DNA from: a virus
Reading direction: 5' to 3' (one strand)
DNA length: 39,657 nucleotides
Virus record (IMG/VR): IMGVR_UViG_3300027741_000133
Coordinates: 1 to 39,657 of that record
Both the position numbers and the translations under genes were made by a program. The first letter of the stretch is position 1; each line of letters starts with the position of its first letter. The notes beneath the pieces were generated by a model, which was not told where the DNA came from, did no database searches, and saw only the letters and a program-made list of their open reading frames with translations. Shown here one piece after another: positions 1-7,490 of this stretch.

Positions 1-2
1 CT

Positions 3-119
3 GGCGAAGTTTGGTATCTTCGTCAGCGTTCACGGTGGACGCAAGAACTTGAGGATGAACTGATTTCCCTTCATAATGCTGGTAATCCCCCCAACATCAA
101 CGAATTCCCAACCGCTTGA
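3..119 (+). CDS. 3' end of unknown protein (partial)
   Basis: Open frame running in from the left edge and stopping at TGA 117-119; the last 38 residues are visible and rich in polar residues (ends NINEFPTA). No family recognised. Its final codons overlap a weak stem-loop (ACCGCTT with AACCGGT) of the intergenic family described elsewhere, and the next promoter follows directly, so this is the last gene of its transcription unit. Confidence 0.6.
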   Translation, partial: GEVWYLRQRSRWTQELEDELISLHNAGNPPNINEFPTA

Positions 120-138
120 AGAACCGGTACACTGACCC

Positions 139-167
139 TTGTGATGCCGGGAATTTTGTCGTATGAT
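139..167 (+). promoter_or_regulatory. sigma70-type promoter
   Basis: TTGTGA at 139-144 and TATGAT at 162-167 with a 17-base spacer, directly after the stem-loop remnant at 111-129. It would drive the run of overlapping small genes from 191 to 1882. Confidence 0.6.
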
Positions 168-190
168 ACTCACATACCCAAAGGAACCTG

Positions 191-316
191 ATGGATTTAT
201 TCAAACGATTAGTTCTTTACTTTCTTGTTTGTATTCTGGTGGGATACACACTCAAAGACCAAAAGTTTGACCCAGCAACAGACCTTATTCCAGCACAATC
301 TCCCTTTGTAAAATAA
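191..316 (+). CDS. 41-aa single-span membrane protein
   Basis: Unrecognised small protein, MDLFKRLVLYFLVCILVGYT then a short polar tail. Residues 6-20 form one hydrophobic segment, so it is probably an inner-membrane peptide. It is the first gene after the promoter at 139-167 and its stop overlaps the next start (TAATG), which suggests coupled translation. Confidence 0.55.
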   Translation: MDLFKRLVLYFLVCILVGYTLKDQKFDPATDLIPAQSPFVK

Positions 317-525
317 TGTCTCAACAACTCTTTTTCCTGAATACAAAATCATTTTCTCATTCTCTTTCCCTTCATGTTCCTGATAAATGGGATTATTGGA
401 CGATGAATGGAAAACGAGTGAATTTCAACATCAAAAAAATCAACAATCCAGAATATCAGAACTTTACTGGATTTAGTATTATTCTCTGGGTATTTAATCT
501 TTATTATGTTTGGAAACTGAAATGA
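316..525 (+). CDS. 69-aa hypothetical with C-terminal hydrophobic segment
   Basis: No family recognised. The N-terminal half is polar (contains PDKWDYWTMNGKRVNF); residues 51-66 are hydrophobic and aromatic, compatible with a membrane anchor. Start overlaps the upstream stop by one base and its own stop overlaps the next ATG, typical of a tightly packed phage operon. Confidence 0.55.
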   Translation: MSQQLFFLNTKSFSHSLSLHVPDKWDYWTMNGKRVNFNIKKINNPEYQNFTGFSIILWVFNLYYVWKLK

Positions 526-683
526 CTTTTACAACTGCTTTACTTTGGTTCTTTTTTCCTCTTATTGGTTCTTATATTGGAGTAAAACTTTCTAAGTATT
601 TCAATAGAACTGATAAACCAATTGACCCAGAAGACCCTACCTGTTGGAACTATTCAGAAGCACGATTGAGGAGAATGAAATGA
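522..683 (+). CDS. 53-aa membrane protein
   Basis: N-terminal hydrophobic stretch (residues 5-22, LLWFFFPLIGSYIGV) followed by a charged tail ending EARLRRMK. Overlaps the preceding gene by 4 bases (ATGA) and the next gene in the same way. Function unknown. Confidence 0.55.
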   Translation: MTFTTALLWFFFPLIGSYIGVKLSKYFNRTDKPIDPEDPTCWNYSEARLRRMK

Positions 684-841
684 AACTTCTACTCAAATAC
701 CTACTTCAAGTACCTCTACTCGCCTTTCTGGTTATTGGAGTAGATTCAATTGCTGATGGTAATCTTTGGATTACTGCTCTGGTTACAATTGGTGTTTTAT
801 TTCTTTATACTACTGGCGAATACTTGGAGACAGACAAATGA
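680..841 (+). CDS. 53-aa two-span membrane protein
   Basis: Start chosen at ATG 680, which overlaps the upstream TGA as in the neighbouring genes; an in-frame ATG at 644 lies inside the preceding gene. Two hydrophobic segments (about residues 3-18 and 28-45) suggest a small inner-membrane protein. No family recognised. Confidence 0.55.
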   Translation: MKLLLKYLLQVPLLAFLVIGVDSIADGNLWITALVTIGVLFLYTTGEYLETDK

Positions 842-1161
842 ACCTACTTGAAAAATACAAACGGTGGGTCAATACCTACAACTACCTACAAGGTCACACA
901 AATGCCTGGGATGAATGGTATCAACCTCATTATCGTTGGAATCCATTTGATTATAGAAACTACTACTGGACTCCTCTGTGGTTGGATAGGTATATGTACG
1001 GGTGGAAGAGCGTTCATTATGCCTTTGAGGCGTGGTCTTATCGTATGATTGATAGGCGTTATCACTCAAATCCTGAAGTATTCTGGGCAGAACTGAATGA
1101 TGGTTGGTTAGAGATTAACTATCCAAATCAATTTAAAAAAACATCTGGAGAGAACAAATGA
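838..1161 (+). CDS. 107-aa Trp/Tyr-rich conserved hypothetical
   Basis: Aromatic-rich protein with a C-terminal block YGWKSVHYAFEAW ... FWAELNDGW. The gene at 17334-17540 carries the same pattern (YGWSNVAYSFRIWAD ... FYFWDSLNDGMD), so the two are paralogues within this window. The start at 838 overlaps the previous stop; an in-frame ATG at 766 would overlap the upstream gene heavily. Function unknown. Confidence 0.6.
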   Translation: MNLLEKYKRWVNTYNYLQGHTNAWDEWYQPHYRWNPFDYRNYYWTPLWLDRYMYGWKSVHYAFEAWSYRMIDRRYHSNPEVFWAELNDGWLEINYPNQFKKTSGENK

Positions 1162-1394
1162 CTCAAAAACTATTCTATGTTGAAGTTACCAAATCTGCTT
1201 GGGTGCTTGCGGACGATGAAACCGAAGCAAGAACTTTTGAGCAGGCGATTATGGATACTGAATATCTTTCAACAATTGAAGTCAGTGAATATGATGAAAA
1301 ACTACTGTGGTCTTCTGGGTGGAATAAGGATTGTTATGTCTATCATAGAGACCAAAGAAACAAAGACATTAAACTTGGAGATGTTTTGAAATGA
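1158..1394 (+). CDS. 78-aa hypothetical
   Basis: Small mixed alpha/beta protein (starts MTQKLFYVEVTKSAWVLADD) with the look of a compact beta-alpha-beta fold; no family assigned. ATGA overlaps on both sides place it in the same operon as its neighbours. Confidence 0.55.
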   Translation: MTQKLFYVEVTKSAWVLADDETEARTFEQAIMDTEYLSTIEVSEYDEKLLWSSGWNKDCYVYHRDQRNKDIKLGDVLK

Positions 1395-1558
1395 CTGAAG
1401 AATATTACACTGATTATCCAAAAAAACCCATTGGTGGACGAAATCCTTATTACCGATGTTCTTATTGTAAGAGAAGTGTCCCAGAAATCAACGGACAAAT
1501 CAAAAATCACGCTGAATGGTGTGAGTATCGTATTAAAAAAGAGGAGATTCTAAAATGA
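1391..1558 (+). CDS. 55-aa zinc-finger-like protein
   Basis: Contains C-S-Y-C near residue 24 and later H-A-E-W-C, that is a CxxC...HxxxC arrangement able to bind one zinc. Too short for an enzyme; a nucleic-acid or protein adaptor is possible. Overlaps both neighbours by ATGA junctions. Confidence 0.55.
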   Translation: MTEEYYTDYPKKPIGGRNPYYRCSYCKRSVPEINGQIKNHAEWCEYRIKKEEILK

Positions 1559-1722
1559 CTGAAAAGATAGAAACATCTCTTAAGATTTTTATTCTTTTGC
1601 CTGTATTTTTTATACTTTTTATTGTTGAGAGTTTAAAAATTTTATTCTTTTATTTGGGTGAAGTTCTATCAAAGATAAGTTCCATACTTTACAATATAGT
1701 AGAATATTTTATTGTGTATTGA
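1555..1722 (+). CDS. 55-aa hydrophobic membrane peptide
   Basis: Starts MTEKIETSLKIFILLPVFF and remains Phe/Leu/Ile rich through residue 35, predicting one or two membrane spans. Overlaps the upstream zinc-finger gene by 4 bases and stops 1 base before the next ATG. Function unknown. Confidence 0.5.
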   Translation: MTEKIETSLKIFILLPVFFILFIVESLKILFFYLGEVLSKISSILYNIVEYFIVY

Positions 1723-1723
1723 A

Positions 1724-1882
1724 ATGACTGAAGAACAACTTGAACAACGATTTCAACAACTTGAGGACCGCATCAATGAACTTGAAAATGAGAAGTTTAG
1801 ATTGGAATGTAAAATTGAAGATTTGGAGTCCTTGTGCTCCCGACTTGAAGATAAAATCACTGATATTGGATGGAGAACTTAA
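1724..1882 (+). CDS. 52-aa coiled-coil protein
   Basis: Almost the whole protein follows a heptad pattern (LEQRFQQLEDRINELEN, then FRLECKIEDLESLCSRLED), so it should form a parallel coiled coil. Last gene before a stem-loop and promoter, so it probably closes the first operon. Role unknown. Confidence 0.55.
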   Translation: MTEEQLEQRFQQLEDRINELENEKFRLECKIEDLESLCSRLEDKITDIGWRT

Positions 1883-1887
1883 GGGGT

Positions 1888-1945
1888 AGGACACTTGAAG
1901 AACCGTCACAAGGGCACTTCACAACCGCCCAGAATGCCCTATAAT
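1888..1945 (+). promoter_or_regulatory. intergenic stem-loop plus promoter
   Basis: Imperfect stem GACACTT-GAAG-AACCGTC at about 1890-1907, then TTCACA (1918-1923), a 16-base spacer and TATAAT (1940-1945). It drives the 286-aa gene starting at 1969. Confidence 0.55.
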
Positions 1946-1968
1946 ACTCACATACACACAAAACCACA

Positions 1969-2829
1969 ATGATTGACCTTTCACAGTTTGTTGATAAGAA
2001 TGTCCGAGTGACTTTTAGAAATGGTAGTAATGATAATGGTACTGTTAATATTACTACTATCAATCCTATGTTTCCTTATGTTTATATTGGAAGGTCACTA
2101 AAAGAATGTTACAATAGAGATGGAATGTGCCCTTATAAAGGACATTACTTAAACGCATACGACATCATCCAAATTGAGGAACTGAAACCTATGAAAAAAT
2201 ACGAACAACTGGAAAATCAGGTTGCAGAAATGCAGAAGGAGATTGACCCTCTCAAGAGGGAAGAGAAGAACTATCCCAATCTGAAACCTGTTGAGATTAC
2301 TCGCACTGTGACTTATACTCCTGAAGAGTATTTAAAGTATTGTGAAGAAAATGGTGAAGAACCATCAGAAGCAGGATATGTAGACTATTATTCTGAACCT
2401 GAAATGCCTATTACCAAACCAGAGTTTTATGATAATCTGACCCCAGGTGATAAAACTTGCTACAATGTTGCAGAGAAAGAAGTATCAAAGCAGTGGGCAA
2501 TAGCACTCACAAATTTCATTGATGAACTTGGTGGCGATGGTCCTGCTCTTTGGGGATGGGAAGATAAAACACCAACACCAGAGAAAGTTGTAGAATGTCT
2601 CCGAGATAATATCCAGTATATTGCTGATGGGGAACTGGAATCCTGTTGTGTTGTTGTGGAAATGAATGAAGGGCGTGTATCTGGGAATGTTCTTCGTGCT
2701 ATTCGTAGACCTCAACCAACTCTCAAATCACAGGCACTGAAAGATTTTGAGACAGTGAGGAAACATAGTGATTTGCTTCCTGAAATTCTTGATACTATTG
2801 AGAATGCTTTGAAGTCGCTCCCAGAATAA
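1969..2829 (+). CDS. 286-aa conserved hypothetical
   Basis: No enzyme motif recognised. The first 70 residues look like a small beta-barrel (VRVTFRNGSNDNGTV, reminiscent of Sm/SH3-like folds, an inference only). Residues 75-97 are probably helical/coiled coil, followed by an acidic mid-region with YTPEEYLKYCEENGEE, then a helical C-terminus. It has its own promoter and is followed by the leader of the GIY-YIG gene. Confidence 0.6.
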   Translation: MIDLSQFVDKNVRVTFRNGSNDNGTVNITTINPMFPYVYIGRSLKECYNRDGMCPYKGHYLNAYDIIQIEELKPMKKYEQLENQVAEMQKEIDPLKREEKNYPNLKPVEITRTVTYTPEEYLKYCEENGEEPSEAGYVDYYSEPEMPITKPEFYDNLTPGDKTCYNVAEKEVSKQWAIALTNFIDELGGDGPALWGWEDKTPTPEKVVECLRDNIQYIADGELESCCVVVEMNEGRVSGNVLRAIRRPQPTLKSQALKDFETVRKHSDLLPEILDTIENALKSLPE

Positions 2830-2863
2830 AATGATATGAGAAAACTACTATAAATAAAGATGC

Positions 2864-2940
2864 TTGTGTTTGGTCGCAGAAGCAGAGAAAAGGTGCTTTC
2901 GGGCATCTTTTCTTGTATAAATAGTAATGACCAAACACAA
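2864..2940 (+). promoter_or_regulatory. hairpin leader with internal terminator and late promoter
   Basis: Perfect 12-base inverted repeat TTGTGTTTGGTC (2864-2875) and GACCAAACACAA (2929-2940). Between the arms lie a terminator hairpin (2892-2907, GGTGC/GCATC, then TTTTCTT) and a T4-type late promoter TATAAATA (2916-2923). Late RNA would start near 2929 and lack the 5' arm, freeing the start region of the GIY-YIG gene. Confidence 0.65.
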
Positions 2941-2949
2941 AGTAGAACT

Positions 2950-3519
2950 ATGGAAACTCAACAGGAGTATTACTATACCTATTATTCTTATGAAGAATAT
3001 GGTAGGGGATATATTGGAAGTAGAGGATGTAAATGTCTTCCTGAAAAAGACATAAGATATTTTGGTTCCTTTACCGATAAAACATTTAAACCCACACAAA
3101 AAATAATACTTAAAAGTGATTATACTTCCAGAGAAGACGCATATGCTGATGAGATTATTTTGCATCAATACTATAAAGTAGCAGAAAATTTGCATTTTGC
3201 TAATAGGGCATATCAAACTTCTACAAAATTTATTTCAAGTGGTGAAGATGTCGCAAAAAGAAATAGAGCAAAAATAGGTGAAAAAAATCCTATGTATGGT
3301 AGAAAAAGACCAGATATATCAGAAAGAAACAGAGAAAATAGGGGAAGAAAAGTGAAATATAGTGAAAATGGACTAAAATCAATCAAAAAATCCATAAATT
3401 TAGTCAATTCTCAAAGATGGATGTGTATTGAAACTGGATACATAACAACATCAGGACCACTTACAATATATCAAAGAAACCGAGGAATAGATACTTCTAA
3501 AAGAAAACGAATAGTTTGA
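2950..3519 (+). CDS. GIY-YIG homing endonuclease, Seg-like
   Basis: 190-aa free-standing endonuclease. Residues 6-22 carry the GIY-YIG-type core (YYTYYSYEEYGRGYIGSR); the mid-region has a NUMOD3-type DNA-binding repeat (GEKNPMYGRKRPDISERNR), and a basic C-terminus follows. The C-terminal motif W-x-C-I-x-TGYI...Y-QRNRGIDTSKRKR is shared with the GIY-YIG gene at 29576. Start taken at the ATG after the late promoter; an in-frame ATG at 2860 lies upstream of that promoter. Homing endonucleases cut phage DNA lacking the gene and spread by repair. Confidence 0.8.
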   Translation: METQQEYYYTYYSYEEYGRGYIGSRGCKCLPEKDIRYFGSFTDKTFKPTQKIILKSDYTSREDAYADEIILHQYYKVAENLHFANRAYQTSTKFISSGEDVAKRNRAKIGEKNPMYGRKRPDISERNRENRGRKVKYSENGLKSIKKSINLVNSQRWMCIETGYITTSGPLTIYQRNRGIDTSKRKRIV

Positions 3520-3548
3520 GGACACTCCTTGAACCGTCACAAGGGCAC

Positions 3549-3577
3549 TTGAACTTGCGGTGCTTATGCCTTATAAT
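3549..3577 (+). promoter_or_regulatory. sigma70-type promoter
   Basis: TTGAAC (3549-3554), 17-base spacer, TATAAT (3572-3577). It follows a stem-loop of the intergenic family at 3521-3540. Transcription should start near 3584, which rules out the in-frame ATG at about 3560 for the next gene. Confidence 0.7.
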
Positions 3578-3601
3578 ACTCTTACATACACAAAAACTCT
3601 T

Positions 3602-4213
3602 ATGAACTACACCCCCGAACAAATTGCAGAAATCGTCCTTAAGGTTCTTAAGGAAGTAAATGAACCTGATGTTCTTTCACTTTCTTATGATGAAAAACGT
3701 GAACTAGCACGAAATCCCAATACATCACCAGAAACTCTAGCAGTTCTTGCAACTGATAAGAATTCTGGTGTTCGCTATTGGGTTGCTAGAAATCCCAATA
3801 CACCACCAGAAACTCTAGTTACTCTTGCAACTGATAAGAATTCTAGTGTTCGCTATGGAGTTGCTCAAAATCCCAATGTACTACCAGAAACTCTAGTTAC
3901 TCTTGCAACTGATAAGGATTCTGGTGTTCGCTATTGGGTTGCTAGAAATCCCAATACACCACCAGAAACTCTAGTTACTCTTGCAACTGATAAGGATTCT
4001 AGTGTTCGCTATGGAGTTGCTTATAATCCCAATACACCACCAGAAACTCTAGTTACTCTTGCAACTGATAAGGATTCTAGTGTTCGCTATGGAGTTGCTA
4101 TAAATCCAAACTATAAGACCCAAACTATTGAACTGACTCAAGTTCAATATGATGCACTTAAGGTTCTTTTGGAATCAAGTCAGGACAAGACTCTTAAGAC
4201 ACTATCACTTTAA
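3602..4213 (+). CDS. Leucine-rich-repeat-variant (LRV) protein
   Basis: 203 aa. After a 30-residue helical N-terminus come five tandem 24-residue units of the form NPNTPPETLVTLATDKDSSVRYGVA, the signature of LRV/HEAT-like alpha solenoids. Units 2-5 are nearly identical at DNA level (72-bp period, 3722-4105), suggesting recent expansion. The closing segment is a helix (VQYDALKVLLESSQ). Such solenoids usually bind proteins. Start chosen at 3602, downstream of the promoter. Role in the phage unknown. Confidence 0.8.
   Translation: MNYTPEQIAEIVLKVLKEVNEPDVLSLSYDEKRELARNPNTSPETLAVLATDKNSGVRYWVARNPNTPPETLVTLATDKNSSVRYGVAQNPNVLPETLVTLATDKDSGVRYWVARNPNTPPETLVTLATDKDSSVRYGVAYNPNTPPETLVTLATDKDSSVRYGVAINPNYKTQTIELTQVQYDALKVLLESSQDKTLKTLSL
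3722..4105 (+). repeat. 72-bp in-frame tandem repeat, about 5 copies
   Basis: Near-identical units such as CCAGAAACTCTAGTTACTCT recur every 72 bases within the LRV gene; copies differ mainly by AAT/GAT and GGT/AGT substitutions. Copy number can vary by slippage or recombination. Confidence 0.85.
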
Positions 4214-4244
4214 GAACTGGCACAGACACCCTCCACAGAGGCAC

Positions 4245-4273
4245 TTGATTTCAGGTGCCTTCTGTTGTATAAT
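4245..4273 (+). promoter_or_regulatory. sigma70-type promoter
   Basis: TTGATT (4245-4250), 17-base spacer, TATAAT (4268-4273), preceded by a half-site of the intergenic stem-loop (AACTGGCAC at 4214-4222). Drives 4320-4876. Confidence 0.65.
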
Positions 4274-4319
4274 GACCTTGACCTTATGAAACAAACCTTA
4301 TAATTATGGAGGAAAATTA

Positions 4320-4454
4320 ATGACTCATTCTCAACTTGTAATAATTCTTGCAAATATCTGGATAGTAAAAAGTTGTAAAGATGAGAAATTTGTGTTTTCT
4401 ATTGGTTTATTTTATTTAATTGTTTATATTATCTTGGGGATTTTAGGAAAATGA
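4320..4454 (+). CDS. 44-aa membrane peptide
   Basis: Two short hydrophobic stretches (LVIILANIWIV and FSIGLFYLIVYIILGILG) around a charged turn. A good ribosome site (GGAGG at about 4308) precedes the ATG, and the stop overlaps the next start (ATGA). No family recognised. Confidence 0.55.
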   Translation: MTHSQLVIILANIWIVKSCKDEKFVFSIGLFYLIVYIILGILGK

Positions 4455-4876
4455 CTTCAGATGAGGATGCCCTTAAAAATGTTCAAAAGAACTTTAAAAA
4501 ACTTGTAAAAGAGGAAACAGACAAAGTTATCTACAATACTGTGAAAGACATTATCAACAAAGAACAACCATCATACTCACAATGCCCCGGCGAATGCTAT
4601 GACGAATTTTGGGAGAATGAGAATGGTGATAACGAACCTACTCTTGATATTGACGAACTTACAAAGGGGAAGACCTACGATAAGGACTTAAATGAGTGGG
4701 TGGAACAAACCACACGGTATCGTATTGATTACTATTATAAGAATGACTTAGAGCGTCGGTGGAAATATTGTAAGACAATGCATAGTGCTATCGCTAAAGC
4801 CTATGAGATGATTCAATCTGATGAATATACTATTATAGGAATTGAAACTGAATACCCTAATATAGGGCAAGATTGA
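4451..4876 (+). CDS. 141-aa acidic hypothetical
   Basis: Charged helical N-terminus (about residues 1-40), a central segment with C-P-G-E-C and many acidic residues, and a C-terminal helix-strand region. No family recognised. Translationally coupled to the 44-aa membrane peptide. Confidence 0.55.
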   Translation: MTSDEDALKNVQKNFKKLVKEETDKVIYNTVKDIINKEQPSYSQCPGECYDEFWENENGDNEPTLDIDELTKGKTYDKDLNEWVEQTTRYRIDYYYKNDLERRWKYCKTMHSAIAKAYEMIQSDEYTIIGIETEYPNIGQD

Positions 4877-4882
4877 TACGCC

Positions 4883-4911
4883 TTGACGCCCACTTAAAAC
4901 TGTGGTAGACT
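4883..4911 (+). promoter_or_regulatory. sigma70-type promoter
   Basis: TTGACG (4883-4888), 17-base spacer, TAGACT (4906-4911). The 5' leader that follows contains a nested hairpin at 4936-4966 (CCGATA...TATCGG enclosing AAGTATT-C-AATACTT), a candidate regulatory structure for the RlpA-like gene. Confidence 0.6.
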
Positions 4912-4989
4912 AGTCTAGACTAAATAAAAACTGTGCCGATACGAAAGTATTCAATACTTATATCGGATGTTCTATTTGAGGAATTAACC

Positions 4990-5325
4990 TTGCTTAAGAA
5001 ACTTCTATTCTCTACTCTTTTCATTTGTGTGGGTGCTGCTCCATCTTGGGCTACTTGCACTGAAGCCTCTTATTATGATAGCGGTGATATCACAGCATCT
5101 GGAGCACCCTTTAATCCCTATGGTAATACGATTGCGCACCGATATTATAAATTCGGAACTCGCTTGAGAGTTGTAAATCCACGTAATGGTAAAATCGCAT
5201 ATGGTGTTGTGAGGGACCGAGGGCCATTTGTAGGCGGAAGAGATATTGATATGGCTCTTGGTATTTTTGAACAAATTGAAAGTCCCTCAAGAGGTGTAGC
5301 TAATGTTTGTTTCTCCCGAGTTTAA
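4990..5325 (+). CDS. RlpA-like double-psi beta-barrel exported protein
   Basis: 111 aa. Signal peptide MLKKLLFSTLFICVGAAPSW is followed by cleavage at ...SWA-T. The mature part is a minimal DPBB domain: EASYYDSGDITASGAPFNP, IAHRYYKFGTRLRVVN, GVVRDRGPFVGGRDIDMA, matching RlpA/expansin-like proteins including the conserved Asp of RDRGPF. RlpA proteins are lytic transglycosylases on denuded peptidoglycan. The start is TTG at 4990, supported by GAGGA at 4978-4982; an in-frame ATG at 4933 would bury the signal peptide. A role in periplasmic cell-wall remodelling is inferred. Confidence 0.8.
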   Translation: MLKKLLFSTLFICVGAAPSWATCTEASYYDSGDITASGAPFNPYGNTIAHRYYKFGTRLRVVNPRNGKIAYGVVRDRGPFVGGRDIDMALGIFEQIESPSRGVANVCFSRV

Positions 5326-5422
5326 TGAGTGATAACGAACTACGAGTGTATTTACTATTGTTCTTTTTATTATGAATTTCATTGCTAAAACTTTACATCT
5401 TTGGTTAAACATTTATGAATAA
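5325..5422 (+). other. two chained 16-codon ORFs
   Basis: ATG 5325 (overlapping the RlpA stop, TAATG) opens a 16-codon hydrophobic frame ending at 5375; ATG 5372 (TATGA overlap) opens another ending TAA 5422 just inside the next gene. They may be leader peptides coupling translation to the gene at 5415 or may be fortuitous. Confidence 0.25.
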
Positions 5423-6053
5423 ACATTACGAAGATTGCTGGACTGCTCTCAATGACCTTAATCAAAAAATGATTGAGAATCAGTTTATTTTAACATTCAT
5501 TAAGTCTACTGAATCAAAACATAAATCAGGAGAAAAGGTTTCTGAAGAATTAAATGCATTGTATGTATTGGTTCGTAATTATTTTGATGAAGTTGAAAGT
5601 GATTTCTCTTCGGTATGGAATACAATCATAAGAAATTATCCCTCACCTTTTATTCAGGAAGATAAGGATTTGATTATGCCCGATGATATCTTTGAAGAAT
5701 TGGCTTCAGAATACTCTACTACTTTACCTGAAACTGAAACATCTTGGAGTTGTACTGTAGATGAGAATGGTATCATAAACCTACCATCTGAACTAATGAA
5801 ACAAATGGGATTTAAAGTTGGAGATTATCTAGAATGGATACCTCAAGATGACGGAGAATCCTTTATACTCAAAGTAGTAAATAATGTATCTCAAATTGTG
5901 AATAGACAAAGTAAAGAAGAAATTAAGCAAATTATTCATAGTATCTTTATAACTGGTAATGAATTAGAAACATTACCACAAGAACTTTGTAATGATTACT
6001 GCGAACAAATTCTAGAGGTAGTTAATGAGGCCAGTTTAAGCACCGGCACATAG
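5415..6053 (+). CDS. AbrB/SpoVT-like domain protein
   Basis: 212 aa. The first 95 residues are helical. Residues 112-155 (WSCTVDENGIINLPSELMKQ, then MGFKVGDYLEWIPQDDGESF) match the swapped-hairpin AbrB/MazE DNA-binding fold; a helical tail follows. AbrB-type proteins are transition-state or antitoxin-like regulators. No toxin partner is seen next to it. The domain call is by pattern only. Confidence 0.65.
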   Translation: MNKHYEDCWTALNDLNQKMIENQFILTFIKSTESKHKSGEKVSEELNALYVLVRNYFDEVESDFSSVWNTIIRNYPSPFIQEDKDLIMPDDIFEELASEYSTTLPETETSWSCTVDENGIINLPSELMKQMGFKVGDYLEWIPQDDGESFILKVVNNVSQIVNRQSKEEIKQIIHSIFITGNELETLPQELCNDYCEQILEVVNEASLSTGT

Positions 6054-6106
6054 AAGCCCCGACTCAGCTCAATTCACGCGATACTACTATCAGTTTCAAA
6101 CACATT

Positions 6107-6319
6107 ATGACTCAACTTTCCGAACAAGTAATCATTTCTCTTGAAAACGCTCAAGCTGATTTGAGAGAAGCTCTTGGCTTTGCCTCAAAATCAGAAGAGC
6201 CAATAATTAATATTTCAATCTCTCAAATTCTTCACGCTACAGATGAAGTTCTGAAATATTATGAAAAACGGAAGATTTCGTTTGAGGATGTAATGCGTCA
6301 GCGTTTCGGGAATATTTAA
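6107..6319 (+). CDS. 70-aa helical hypothetical
   Basis: Predominantly helical small protein (VIISLENAQADLREALGFAS ... QILHATDEVLKYYEKRK). A stem-loop half-site and a possible -10 (TACTAT near 6082) lie upstream. Function unknown. Confidence 0.55.
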   Translation: MTQLSEQVIISLENAQADLREALGFASKSEEPIINISISQILHATDEVLKYYEKRKISFEDVMRQRFGNI

Positions 6320-6331
6320 TTCTAAATATTT

Positions 6332-6526
6332 ATGAAATGTGTTGAAATGCCGACAATGAGTAAAGATGAATGGGATGAGCTATTTGCTCTAAAGTCTGCG
6401 ATTTCTTATAATCCTGCTTCAGTAAGTACGGATAAAATGGAATTGTTTACAGAACTTCTAATAAAGTCCTTTGAATATCGTGGAGAAGCCTTTGTAGAGC
6501 CTAAACATCTTCAAACTTCTAAATAA
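6332..6526 (+). CDS. 64-aa hypothetical
   Basis: Short protein with a helical C-terminus (KMELFTELLIKSFEYRGEAF). ATG 6332 is 12 bases after the previous stop; in-frame ATG 6347 or 6356 are alternative starts. No family recognised. Confidence 0.45.
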   Translation: MKCVEMPTMSKDEWDELFALKSAISYNPASVSTDKMELFTELLIKSFEYRGEAFVEPKHLQTSK

Positions 6527-6554
6527 TAGAAGAGTAGTTATAGGGTATCTCCAA

Positions 6555-7136
6555 ATGCTTGAAGTAGAATTAATCGCAGAATATCTTTTAGAAAACTCAT
6601 ATGTGTCTTCAGAGCGAGATGCATATGAGTTTATTCCTCATATGAGTGATGAATGGTTATCTTTAGTTATTGAAGAAGTCTTAAACGAAGAGACCTCACT
6701 CTTCAATCTTATTACAGAAATGAGAAGAGAAGATAAAGAGAGAGGTAAAAAACCACACGGTCTTTATATTCCATCTGATAAGAAAAGGGTTTTAAAAACT
6801 CCAGAAGGAAAATTACAAGTAGTACGTGATAAAGATGTATTAAATCCTTATGCAGCTCTTGGTAGAGGCAAACAGGGAATGAGACCTGACCCAAAACAGG
6901 GAAATCCAGAGACTTATAGGAAACATATTACAGACCCAACAACTCAAAGACGCCACCCCCACGGTGGAGGAGAAGCAGGAGTTACTGCAGGATATGCTCG
7001 TGGAGCAAAAAAGGTAAAAGGTGCTAAATATAGAAACACGAGTTATACACCTGTAGAACTTATTAAGCAAAGATTAGCAGCTGACCGAAGACGTAAATCC
7101 GAACAAGGTAGATTTAACCGTAATCCAAATTTCTGA
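6555..7136 (+). CDS. 193-aa protein with basic C-terminal half
   Basis: Residues 1-60 are acidic and helical (LIAEYLLENSYVSSERDAYE...); from residue 60 the protein becomes strongly basic, with low-complexity Gly/Pro/His segments (RRHPHGGGEAG) and ends RRKSEQGRFNRNPNF. It may bind nucleic acid or be virion-internal; this is inference from charge only. A strong terminator follows. Confidence 0.55.
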   Translation: MLEVELIAEYLLENSYVSSERDAYEFIPHMSDEWLSLVIEEVLNEETSLFNLITEMRREDKERGKKPHGLYIPSDKKRVLKTPEGKLQVVRDKDVLNPYAALGRGKQGMRPDPKQGNPETYRKHITDPTTQRRHPHGGGEAGVTAGYARGAKKVKGAKYRNTSYTPVELIKQRLAADRRRKSEQGRFNRNPNF

Positions 7137-7159
7137 TATATTCATAAAATATAATCAAT

Positions 7160-7188
7160 AGGGACACTTCACAAGGTGTCCCTTTTTA
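7160..7188 (+). terminator. intrinsic terminator
   Basis: AGGGACACTT-CACA-AGGTGTCCC followed by TTTTT. It is a U-tract-bearing member of the same stem-loop family found between most operons here. Confidence 0.85.
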
Positions 7189-7241
7189 GTCTGAAGGCTC
7201 GTCTAACCGTGCTATGATACTACTGAACCTGAAAAGCTCTT

Positions 7242-7484
7242 ATGATGGAAACAATTGAAATTAAAAACTCTTCTGCAATTGCTAAAATTGTATTCAATAA
7301 CGAAAAGAATGTTGTAGGTATTTGCTTTACTTCTAATGTAGAAAAGTCTTATGATTTTTATTGTGAGACATTTGAAGATACTAAAACTAAAATCATAGAG
7401 ACTAATTCTCTGGGAGAAAGTATCGGTAAACTCATTCATTCTTATCGTAAAGATGGAACCCTGGAGGCAATTATAGATGAGTGA
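7242..7484 (+). CDS. KTSC-like domain protein
   Basis: 80 aa resembling the KTSC domain family: beta strands in IAKIVFNNEKNVVGICFTSN, an aromatic strand SYDFYCETFED and an SLGESIGKLIHSYR helix corresponding to the 'S.G.f....I...Y' end of the family. KTSC domains are common in phages next to nucleic-acid enzymes, with unclear function. Starts at 7242 or 7245 (MM). A weak promoter (TATGAT 7213-7218) precedes it. Confidence 0.55.
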   Translation: MMETIEIKNSSAIAKIVFNNEKNVVGICFTSNVEKSYDFYCETFEDTKTKIIETNSLGESIGKLIHSYRKDGTLEAIIDE

Positions 7485-7490
7485 TTGAGA

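Noticed and set aside
2485-2715. Long minus-strand frames opposite genes such as 1969-2829, 27659-28657 and 28761-29474
   Set aside because: They mirror the codon pattern of the plus-strand genes, lack ribosome sites and have compositions typical of shadows.
3722-4105. CRISPR array
   Set aside because: The repeats are in frame, contiguous without unique spacers, and encode LRV units.
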